From Pseudomonadota bacterium (GTDB taxonomy: Bacteria; Desulfobacterota; Syntrophia; Syntrophales; JADFWA01): a DNA stretch of 8,434 bases. Positions 1-4,989 of the stretch are shown piece by piece. Position numbers and translations under genes: made by a program. The stretch spans positions 1 through 8,434 of the forward strand of contig JAUWNZ010000044.1 in the NCBI GenBank assembly GCA_030612385.1. The letters are read 5' to 3'. How positions within the stretch are numbered: the first letter of the stretch is position 1; each line of letters starts with the position of its first letter. The notes under the pieces were generated by a model. That model did not search any database and was not told where the DNA came from. It saw only the letters and a list, made by a program, of their open reading frames with translations.

Positions 1-1
1 G

Positions 2-496
2 GCGCTTTTCGACAGTTTCTCCGAAATACTGAATCGTACTGAACCCAAGGCGGTGATAGACCTCTACTGCGGAGTGGGCACTCTTGCGTTCACCGCGGTA
101 AAGGCCGGAGCGAAAGCAGTATTGGGCATAGATACAGACAAGCGCGCGATCAAAGCGGCAATACGCAACGGGCGGACCCTGGATCTTGCTCCAGTGGTGT
201 TCCAACATGGTTACGCGGAGGATCTACTGGAAGAAGCGCTGGGCAAGGTCGATGTCAAGGGCACGGCGGTGATACTCGATCCGCCGCGTGCCGGGTTGGC
301 GAAGCGGGTGGCCGAGATTTTGGCCGGAAAGCAACCGCGTGATATTATCTATGTGTCATGCGCGGCAGACACCATGGCGCGTGACGTTAAGTTTCTGACC
401 GCCCACGGCTATCGACTTATAGACACGGGGCTCGTGGACATGTTCCCACGCACCGTATATTTCGAATCTATCACACACCTGAGCTTATCCCCCTGA
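2..496 (+). CDS. C-terminal part of a TrmA/RlmD-family RNA uracil-5-methyltransferase (5' end outside window)
   Basis: The reading frame is open from the left edge, so this is the catalytic C-terminal 164 residues of a longer protein. Seen: SAM-binding motif I, DLYCGVGTLAF, at about 59-91; a motif II-like acidic GIDTD; the DPPRAGL motif at 278-298; and the nucleophile segment YVSCAADTMARD, whose Cys codon is 359-361. The ending DMFPRTVYFES matches the family's DMFPHTxHVE region, with the conserved Glu that acts as general base. These enzymes methylate C5 of a uridine in tRNA (TrmA) or 23S rRNA (RlmC/RlmD) through a covalent Cys-uracil intermediate. The TRAM domain and any FeS-cluster cysteines would lie upstream, outside the window, so the exact substrate cannot be assigned. 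The usual SCNP is SCAA here. The last residues (LSLSP) overlap a minus-strand ORF, so the 3' end may abut a rearrangement. Confidence 0.93.
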   Translation, partial: ALFDSFSEILNRTEPKAVIDLYCGVGTLAFTAVKAGAKAVLGIDTDKRAIKAAIRNGRTLDLAPVVFQHGYAEDLLEEALGKVDVKGTAVILDPPRAGLAKRVAEILAGKQPRDIIYVSCAADTMARDVKFLTAHGYRLIDTGLVDMFPRTVYFESITHLSLSP

Positions 497-593
497 GTCT
501 CCGGCTTCGCGGAGGTCTATCGGGGTCGGGCGGTTCAATAACATGCCCCATGTTCACTCCTCCCTTCGGACTCTTCATGTCATGAGAACTCAT
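471..593 (-). CDS. Short minus-strand ORF (40 aa) with strong RBS, unknown
   Basis: On the minus strand an ATG (complement of 591-593) is preceded at good spacing by GGGGAGGAG (complement of about 599-607). It opens a 40-codon frame ending at TGA (complement of 471-473). The peptide begins MSSHDMKSPKGGVNMGHVIE and continues with a Pro/Arg/Asp-rich tail. It has no signal peptide, no membrane segment and no recognised domain. It overlaps the last 26 bases of the methyltransferase gene. A good RBS in front of so short a frame would suit the 5' end of a truncated gene, for example one carried by a mobile element, as well as a genuine small protein. No function is proposed. Confidence 0.25.
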   Translation of the reverse strand: MSSHDMKSPKGGVNMGHVIEPPDPDRPPRSRRLRGISSGV

Positions 594-798
594 TGATGCT
601 CCTCCCCTGTTCTGTGTTCGGCCCTTCACCATGTCCCTGGCATTAGGCTAATATGGCCTATGCTGACTTCAGACGGTCTCTCGCGATTCCGCCCTTGCCT
701 TCGGCTAATACTTCTGGTAACTTACTAAAACTTTAGCGACGTATCAGGAAGAACAAGTACAAAAATCAATTAAAGAGATAAAAAAATGGGGGACAAAC
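497..798. other. Intergenic stretch with several short hairpins, possible mobile-element or structured-RNA remnant
   Basis: No plus-strand gene is supported here. Seen: a hairpin CTCCG/CGGAG with a 6-base loop at 499-514, three bases after the methyltransferase stop and with no T-run after it; a TAGGC/GCCTA hairpin at 644-660; and a GCCTTCGGC hairpin near 697-705. On the minus strand, CCGAAGG-type loops and a strong RBS precede the short ORF at 471-593. The minus-strand text loosely resembles the RNA leader of bacterial group II intron ORFs; this is an impression only and was not verified. About 60 bases before the SYLF gene (735-798) the sequence turns AT-rich, which fits a promoter/leader, but no convincing -35/-10 pair was found. 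Confidence 0.3.
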
Positions 799-1365
799 AT
801 GAATCGAATATCGGCAGTAATTTGTATAATACTATCATTAAGTATTGGAGGATGTGCTACCACTGGTGGTGTTAAAACCCCGGAGGAAAAACGCCAGTCA
901 ATTCTCACCATGAAAAATGAAGTCCTGTCAGATCTTTATAAATTAAAACCGGATATTAAATCTCAAATTTCCAGTGCCCCGGGTTATGCTGTATTCAGCA
1001 ACATTAATATCAATATCATTTTTGCCAGTTTCGGTGGCGGATATGGTGTGGTCAAAAATAATAAGACTGGCAAACACACGTTTATGAAAATGGGTGAGGT
1101 TGGTATCGGTTTAGGCCTCGGCGCTAAAGACTTCCGTGCAGTTTTCGTATTCCATAGCGCCGATACCATGAAACGTTTTGTAGAGCATGGCTGGGCTTTC
1201 GGGGCTCAAGCTGATGCGGCAGCTAAGGCTGGTGAGAAAGGTGCTGCTGTTGGGGGTGAGGCTACTATCGATAATATCACTATATATCAGCTAACAGAGA
1301 CTGGTTTAGCTCTTCAGGCAACGGTTAAGGGTACGAAATACTGGAAGGATGATTCGTTAAATTAA
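799..1365 (+). CDS. SYLF-domain (YSC84-like) lipoprotein
   Basis: A 188-aa predicted lipoprotein. Residues 1-18 form a short hydrophobic signal ending in the lipobox I-G-G-C, with Cys19 as the lipidation site. After a charged helical segment (residues 27-55) comes the SYLF/Ysc84 domain. It is recognised from SAPGYAVFSN (about 59-68), the glycine-rich FGGGYGVV, the GEVGIGLGLGAKDFRAVFVF core and the Ala/Gly-rich AFGAQADAAAKAGEKGAAVG repeat. SYLF domains are known to bind lipids, and bacterial members are mostly uncharacterised envelope proteins. The start is supported by GGGGGA at about 786-791, 7 bases upstream of the ATG. The gene is convergent with pal and looks more AT-rich than the methyltransferase gene to its left. 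An attC-like palindrome begins 10 bases after the stop, so it could be a captured cassette gene; that is inference. Confidence 0.9.
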   Translation: MNRISAVICIILSLSIGGCATTGGVKTPEEKRQSILTMKNEVLSDLYKLKPDIKSQISSAPGYAVFSNININIIFASFGGGYGVVKNNKTGKHTFMKMGEVGIGLGLGAKDFRAVFVFHSADTMKRFVEHGWAFGAQADAAAKAGEKGAAVGGEATIDNITIYQLTETGLALQATVKGTKYWKDDSLN

Positions 1366-1375
1366 CTTATTAAAG

Positions 1376-1439
1376 CATAACGAGTCATAAACCCGATCCC
1401 TAATAGCTCGCTTACAGAGGCCGGTTAATAATCGTTATG
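1376..1439. repeat. 64-bp imperfect palindrome, attC-like
   Basis: The outer arms CATAACGA (1376-1383) and TCGTTATG (1432-1439) are perfect inverted complements. After an unpaired G at 1384 the pairing resumes imperfectly. An inner stem of AACCCG (1390-1395) with CCGGTT (1421-1426) has a single C-C mismatch. An outer box carrying AAC/GTT, a spacer with extrahelical bases and an inner box, all within 57-141 bases and just after a stop codon, is the layout of integron attC sites. Against this, the right box GTTATGA does not fully match the GTTRRRY consensus. There is no T-run, so it is not a typical Rho-independent terminator. Confidence 0.4.
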
Positions 1440-1450
1440 AAGGTTAAATA

Positions 1451-1531
1451 ATGAAAGGAAAACCTGGCATTAAGGGCTACTTCGACATTGAAATTCAGTC
1501 TGTTCAATTATCACCATATAAAACCTTTTGA
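1451..1531 (+). CDS. Orphan 26-aa ORF, possibly a truncated gene start
   Basis: ATG at 1451 has AAGG about 8 bases upstream and opens a 26-codon frame to TGA at 1529-1531. The peptide starts MKGKPGIKGYFDIEIQ. It begins 11 bases after the attC-like palindrome, which is where the next gene of a cassette series would start. The 3' end comes close to the end of the convergent pal gene (stop at 1535). It has no recognised domain or signal peptide. It may be chance, or a gene cut short by rearrangement. Confidence 0.2.
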   Translation: MKGKPGIKGYFDIEIQSVQLSPYKTF

Positions 1532-1534
1532 ACG

Positions 1535-2113
1535 TTACACATCTCTTATGGCGAAGTGAGCTCGTCTGTTTTTTGCCCAGGCCTCTTCGTTGTGTCTTGG
1601 ATCAACCGGGCGTTCCTCACCGTAGCTGATGGTACTCATACGGCTTGCCGCGATACCGAGGTCAATCATGCATGCTTTAGCGCTCTCCGCGCGTCGCGCC
1701 CCGAGGGCAATATTATACTCGGTCGTTCCACGATCGTCACAGTGACCTTCAATCATAACCTTAACATCGGGATTTTCCTGGAGCCACGCGGCTTTTTTCT
1801 TCAACACCTCCCGCGTTTCAGGAAGGATTACCGCTTTATCAAACTCAAAACGAATGTCTTCGCTCAGAAATATATTTCTTGCCGCTATATTCTCGCGTTG
1901 CTTAGCTTCTTCCTGAAGGCGTTTCTCCTCGATTAGCTTTTGCTCTTCCAGTTGCGCCTTCTTTTCGGCAGCCATTTTTTCCGCATTCTCGTCTGCCTGG
2001 GTCACCGTAGCCTCCGGTTTAATCGCCCCGGTTTTCTCAGCACATGATACGGTAAATAGCAGGCAGGAGATTATCAGCAGCATGGCAAAACAGACACATG
2101 ACCTTTTAAACAT
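1535..2113 (-). CDS. pal: Peptidoglycan-associated (Pal-like) OmpA-domain lipoprotein
   Basis: A 192-aa outer-membrane lipoprotein. I chose the ATG at 2111-2113 because it directly precedes a lipoprotein signal (MFKRSC, then a hydrophobic core, ending TVSC with Cys24) and has GGAGAT 5 bases upstream. A longer reading from 2167 would place 18 charged residues before the signal. Residues about 36-78 are a Glu/Lys/Gln-rich probable coiled coil. The OmpA/Pal domain spans about 84-192: [10 protein letters not shown], then [15 protein letters not shown] (residues 120-134), then LGARRAES and NRRAHFAI. The Asp and Arg residues of these motifs bind diaminopimelate of peptidoglycan in known Pal and OmpA proteins. 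In E. coli Pal works with TolB and the Tol complex in outer-membrane constriction. No tol genes are in the window, so this could be a stand-alone Pal paralogue. It lies after a terminator and probably has its own promoter. Confidence 0.9.
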   Translation of the reverse strand: MFKRSCVCFAMLLIISCLLFTVSCAEKTGAIKPEATVTQADENAEKMAAEKKAQLEEQKLIEEKRLQEEAKQRENIAARNIFLSEDIRFEFDKAVILPETREVLKKKAAWLQENPDVKVMIEGHCDDRGTTEYNIALGARRAESAKACMIDLGIAASRMSTISYGEERPVDPRHNEEAWAKNRRAHFAIRDV

Positions 2114-2138
2114 ATATCTCCATCTCCTTTCGTAAACC

Positions 2139-2167
2139 ACTATGGTCTTAATACCGGCAGTTTTCAA
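2139..2167 (-). promoter_or_regulatory. Weak sigma-70-type promoter candidate for pal
   Basis: On the minus strand TTGAAA (complement of 2162-2167) is followed after 17 bases by CATAGT (complement of 2139-2144), which matches four of six positions of TATAAT. Transcription would begin near 2132, about 19 bases before the pal ATG. The -35 box lies against the hairpin terminator of the upstream unit, which fits an independent transcript for pal. The match is modest. Confidence 0.3.
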
Positions 2168-2168
2168 G

Positions 2169-2200
2169 AAAATGGGGAGAATAAAAATACCTCCCCTTTT
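2169..2200 (-). terminator. Hairpin terminator after the two-gene sigma-54 unit
   Basis: GGGGAG (2174-2179) and CTCCCC (2191-2196) form a perfect 6-bp stem with an 11-base AT-rich loop, flanked by A-runs on one side and T-runs on the other. Read on the minus strand, the stem is followed by ATTTTCTT. It lies about 28 bases past the stop of the 104-aa gene. Read on the plus strand it is followed by TTTTCTTT, so it could work in both directions. Confidence 0.65.
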
Positions 2201-2223
2201 CTTTACGCCCGCACCGATAGAGT

Positions 2224-2538
2224 TTATTCCTCTTTTTGTTCGATGATCGATTTAATGATTCCCGATAACTTATCACATTCTATGATCACCTGACTGCCCA
2301 CGACAATGTCCTTAGTGTTCACATCCTGACCCGCGGTCAAAGTTACCGCCTTGCCGGATTCCTTCTCTATTACCGTAACTTCTCCGCTATCAGGATTTAC
2401 GGCGCTTATCGTACCTGCCACCTTCATCACCTCTGTCTCCTTTACTTCCTGGGAGATTGCCACTCCCGCAAAAGAGAGCATAAATATGGCGGCAACCAAC
2501 ATGAAAGCCAACTTACTCGACGCCAATTTTTTCATCAT
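2224..2538 (-). CDS. Small exported protein with a predicted beta-rich domain, function unknown
   Basis: A 104-aa protein. Residues 1-29 are a signal peptide (MMKKLASSK followed by a hydrophobic stretch), with likely cleavage near AIS-QE. There is no lipobox, so a periplasmic or secreted product is expected. The mature part, about 75 residues, contains [19 protein letters not shown] and a run of short beta-strand patterns ([20 protein letters not shown]). This suggests a small OB-like or beta-barrel fold, by pattern only. The first of two adjacent ATGs is preferred because AAAGGAG lies 9 bases upstream of it. The gene follows the 72-aa lipoprotein gene after 61 bases with no terminator seen, so it is probably transcribed with it from the sigma-54 promoter. 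I do not recognise a specific family. Confidence 0.8.
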   Translation of the reverse strand: MMKKLASSKLAFMLVAAIFMLSFAGVAISQEVKETEVMKVAGTISAVNPDSGEVTVIEKESGKAVTLTAGQDVNTKDIVVGSQVIIECDKLSGIIKSIIEQKEE

Positions 2539-2554
2539 TTTCTTTTTCTCCTTT

Positions 2555-2601
2555 GTGATTATTTTGAAAATCGTCGGTTTTTTTAATTATCACTGATTAT
2601 T
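2555..2601. repeat. TGATTATT repeats and imperfect palindrome between two small genes
   Basis: GTGATTATT (2555-2563) and AATTATCAC (2585-2593) form an inverted repeat with one mismatch. TGATTATT recurs as a direct repeat at 2556-2563 and 2594-2601. The element fills the gap between the 72-aa and 104-aa genes. It might be an mRNA processing or stabilising hairpin, or just low-complexity AT-rich sequence. Confidence 0.3.
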
Positions 2602-2818
2602 ATTGTGAGACATTACCACCTTTTTCCTGTTCCTCCTGGGGCTGTCTTTCTGCCGGGGCAATGGGAGTTTCCCTGGAAGGGACAGTCTCCTCAACCCGCG
2701 GTGTTATCTTCTCCATCTCTGCGGGCGGGGAACTCCCCTCATCCTTGCAACCAGCAAGACCACCCACAAAACCAAGGCACATGATCACCGCAAAAAACGT
2801 ACACATAAACCTTTTCAT
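2600..2818 (-). CDS. Small lipoprotein (72 aa), function unknown
   Basis: Residues 1-23 form a lipoprotein signal (MKRFMCTFFAVIMC, then a Gly/Leu stretch) ending in the clear lipobox L-A-G-C with Cys24. The mature peptide is only about 49 residues and rich in Pro, Glu and Gln with no hydrophobic core. It is therefore probably a disordered tether or a sorting/interaction peptide. Lys, not Asp, follows the lipidated Cys, which suits the outer membrane under E. coli Lol rules. The start is firm: AAGGAGGT lies 8 bases before the ATG. It is the first gene after a consensus sigma-54 promoter and the first gene downstream of the response-regulator gene. No family is recognised. Confidence 0.8.
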   Translation of the reverse strand: MKRFMCTFFAVIMCLGFVGGLAGCKDEGSSPPAEMEKITPRVEETVPSRETPIAPAERQPQEEQEKGGNVSQ

Positions 2819-2862
2819 CCTTTACCACCTCCTTTTCTCGTAAATATTCTCTCATAAATATT

Positions 2863-2878
2863 AGCAAAGGACGTGCCA
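2863..2878 (-). promoter_or_regulatory. Sigma-54 (RpoN) promoter, consensus match
   Basis: The minus strand reads TGGCACGTCCTTTGCT, a full match to the published consensus TGGCAC(G/A)-N4-TTGC(A/T). The invariant GG (-24) and GC (-12) are correctly spaced. Transcription would start near 2852, giving a leader of about 34 bases that contains the RBS of the 72-aa lipoprotein gene. The adjacent gene encodes a sigma-54 activator with an intact GAFTGA loop, which makes local control likely. Confidence 0.85.
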
Positions 2879-2964
2879 AATGGAAGCGCTTGAACCAATA
2901 TATTGAATTTAAAAGGTTTCTTGAAAAGAGAGATAATATTGAGAAGAATTTTTGAAGGGTTTTT

Positions 2965-3039
2965 CCTACAGGGGAAGATGGGGTAAATCTTAATTTATGG
3001 GCTGCACCACCTGTAGATTCCGCATTCTTATATGCAGGT
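2965..3039. promoter_or_regulatory. Candidate activator-binding repeats upstream of the sigma-54 promoter
   Basis: Three related sites are present: CCTACAGG (2965-2972, reading CCTGTAGG on the minus strand), CCTGTAG (3010-3016) and TGCAGGT (3033-3039, reading ACCTGCA on the minus strand). CTACAGG/CCTGTAG form one inverted pair and ACCTGTA/TGCAGGT another. They lie about 115-185 bases upstream of the predicted start site, the usual range for enhancers of NtrC-type activators. They do not match the TGTC-N10-GACA motif described for E. coli GlrR. Confidence 0.35.
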
Positions 3040-3052
3040 TATTTCATACACT

Positions 3053-4414
3053 TTATTCGGATCTCTTAAAATCTGCTGCCTTTAGATTGTGCTTTTTCAT
3101 CAGGTCATAGACGTCGGATCGGTACATTCCGGCGAGTTTTGCCGCCCTGCTCACATTGCCTCCTGTAAGCGACATGAGATTGGTGATGTAGTTTCTCTCG
3201 AACTCAAATTTGGCTTCTTTCAAAGATATCAGATTGCTCGCCTCAGGGCTCCTTGTCTGGAGAATCAGATCTTCATCGATTATATCCCTTGTGGTCATAG
3301 CCGAGGCATATTCAAGGGTGTTTTCCAATTCTCTTACGTTGCCGGGCCAGTCATAAGACATGAGTTTCTGGAGGGCAGACGTGGAAATCCCGTTTATCTC
3401 TTTTTCCATCTTCCCGGCAAATTTCCTTATAAAGTGATCAGTCAGAGGGGGAATGTCTTCTTTCCTTTCTCTCAGAGGAGGCAGATAAATGGGTATAACA
3501 TAGATACGATAAAAGAAGTCTTCGCGAAACCCTCCTTTTTTTACCTCATCTTCCAGTTTTTTATTGGTGGCCGTTACTATCCTTACGTCTACATCCGCCA
3601 GTTTTTCTCCGCCCAGGGGGTAGAACTGCTTTTCCTGGAGCACACGAAGCAGTTTTACCTGCATTGCTTCCGGCATCTCAGAGATTTCGTCAAGGAAAAT
3701 AGTGCCTCCACTGGCCTGCGCGAAAAATCCTTTCTTGTCCCTGATGGCGCCTGTGAATGCGCCCCTAATGTAGCCAAACATCTCACCTTCAAGCAATCCT
3801 TCGGGAATAGCGGCACAATTTACCGCCACAAAAGGTTTATCCTTTCTGGAACTCAGGAGATGCAGAGACTTGGCTATAAGCTCTTTGCCGGTGCCGCTCT
3901 CTCCGTAGATAAATACATTGGAATCTGTCTCTGCCGCTCTTGACACCTGTTCCAGCACCTCTTCAATCTTTTTGCTCTTGCCGATGATATTTTCAAATCC
4001 ATATCTTTCCCCTACCAGGGCCTTTAGTCTCCTTACCTCCCTGGAAAGCCTGCTTTTTTCAAGACCATTTTTTATCTGAAGGAGAAGTTCCAGACGGTCA
4101 AAAGGCTTGGTCAGATAGCTGTAAGCCCCCTGCCGCATCGCTTTCACCGCCGTTTCGATCGTTCCATAGGCTGTAAGAATGATAACCGGCATCTCGGGAG
4201 CTGTCTGATGCATCTTTTTCATTAGATCAATGCCGTTTTCTTTTCCGGACAATTTGAGATCGACAAGGGCAAGGTCAAACAACTCATTGGCAACCTTCTT
4301 CAGGGCATCATCTACCCCAGTTGAAACAGCACTCCTGTAGCCTTCCTCTTCGAGCCTGAGTTTCAGGACTTCAAGCATATTTTTGTCGTCATCGACTATG
4401 AGTATATTATCCAT
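3053..4414 (-). CDS. Sigma-54-dependent response regulator, NtrC/GlrR type
   Basis: A 453-aa cytoplasmic activator with all three canonical domains. Receiver (1-120): acidic pocket D8-D10, phospho-acceptor D52 (ALVDLKLSG), T81 and K103. AAA+ domain (about 140-375): Walker A GESGTGKE at 171-178, sigma-54 contact loop GAFTGA at 218-223, Walker B GGTIFLDE at 236-243 and arginine-finger region FREDFFYR at 296-303. Fis-type helix-turn-helix at about 419-445 (GGNVSRAAKLAG). When phosphorylated, such proteins oligomerise at enhancers and remodel RNA polymerase-sigma-54. I prefer the ATG at 4412-4414 because it places the receiver at the usual distance; a GTG 12 bases upstream (4426) is possible. It is the last gene of the kinase-lipoprotein-regulator series, 32 bases after the lipoprotein gene. 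Gene order points to GlrR/QseF, but the symbol is withheld because orthology is untested. Confidence 0.95.
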   Translation of the reverse strand: MDNILIVDDDKNMLEVLKLRLEEEGYRSAVSTGVDDALKKVANELFDLALVDLKLSGKENGIDLMKKMHQTAPEMPVIILTAYGTIETAVKAMRQGAYSYLTKPFDRLELLLQIKNGLEKSRLSREVRRLKALVGERYGFENIIGKSKKIEEVLEQVSRAAETDSNVFIYGESGTGKELIAKSLHLLSSRKDKPFVAVNCAAIPEGLLEGEMFGYIRGAFTGAIRDKKGFFAQASGGTIFLDEISEMPEAMQVKLLRVLQEKQFYPLGGEKLADVDVRIVTATNKKLEDEVKKGGFREDFFYRIYVIPIYLPPLRERKEDIPPLTDHFIRKFAGKMEKEINGISTSALQKLMSYDWPGNVRELENTLEYASAMTTRDIIDEDLILQTRSPEASNLISLKEAKFEFERNYITNLMSLTGGNVSRAAKLAGMYRSDVYDLMKKHNLKAADFKRSE

Positions 4415-4446
4415 ATTCCATCTCACCGATCACCGGCGACGCACGT

Positions 4447-4989
4447 TCATTGCAGGGGCAGGTCCTCTCTCTTTTTTTCTTCAATGCCTATATCTATTTC
4501 TTTTAAGGTATCTATAAGCCGCTGACTTTCTTCGAGCTTCTTTTTCAAATGCTCTTCCGATTTTTCAAGGGCGCCGGTCCTGCTTTCACAAGAGGCAAGT
4601 TTACCAATGGCGTAGAGCCAGATTCCGGCCTCTCTGGTCAGGCTGTTGCCGGGAAAGTCATGGACAAGCCGTTGAAAACACATAGCAGATCTTTTATAAT
4701 CCTTTTGCGGATTATCGGGATGAGCCCAGATGAGGCCCATGTTGAAGAGGGCGATGTCCCCCGGCGAATCATCAGGGAAAAACTCCAGAGTCCTCTCGTA
4801 TTCTTTAAGCGCTTTCCCATATTCCCCTTTTACCGTAAGATTCTCGGCCTCTTTAAGGCGCTGCCTGCCCTCCCATCTCTTCTGAAAGTCCAGGATAGAC
4901 GCACATCCTGTGAGCAGCAAAAAAACCGCTAAGATACAGGCAGGGTGAAGAAAAATGAGCTTCCCTTTTCCTGCTCGCTTTCCACCCAT
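4447..4989 (-). CDS. TPR-like lipoprotein, QseG-like position between kinase and regulator
   Basis: A 180-aa predicted lipoprotein. A basic N-terminus (MGGKRAGKGK) and hydrophobic core end in the lipobox L-T-G-C with Cys29. Residues about 45-130 are helical with TPR-like pattern (LKEAENLTVKGEYGKALKEY, then a second unit ending FQRLVHDFPGNS). Residues about 140-175 look like a Glu/Lys-rich coiled coil. The start is strongly supported by GGAGGTGAT just upstream of the ATG, and it makes this gene overlap the last 61 bases of the kinase gene, suggesting translational coupling. In E. coli the lipoprotein QseG is encoded between the kinase QseE/GlrK and the regulator QseF/GlrR and affects kinase signalling. 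A similar role here is inferred from position and protein type, not from sequence identity. Confidence 0.88.
   Translation of the reverse strand: MGGKRAGKGKLIFLHPACILAVFLLLTGCASILDFQKRWEGRQRLKEAENLTVKGEYGKALKEYERTLEFFPDDSPGDIALFNMGLIWAHPDNPQKDYKRSAMCFQRLVHDFPGNSLTREAGIWLYAIGKLASCESRTGALEKSEEHLKKKLEESQRLIDTLKEIDIGIEEKKREDLPLQ

Noticed and set aside
499..514. Hairpin after the methyltransferase stop as a Rho-independent terminator
   Set aside because: The stem is only 5 bp and no T-run follows it on the plus strand.
1556..1936. 126-aa plus-strand ORF opposite pal
   Set aside because: It is antisense to the OmpA domain and shows no domain or RBS of its own.
2114..2167. N-terminal extension of pal to an upstream start at 2167
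   Set aside because: It would put 18 charged residues before a typical lipoprotein signal; the internal ATG at 2113 has its own RBS.
3009..3039. Inverted repeat downstream of the response regulator as a terminator
   Set aside because: It has mismatches, a long interior and no T-run on the minus strand; an activator-binding site is more plausible.
3089..3943. 284-aa plus-strand ORF opposite the response regulator
   Set aside because: It is antisense to a gene with every NtrC-family motif intact and shows no recognisable domain, so it is a shadow of that coding sequence.
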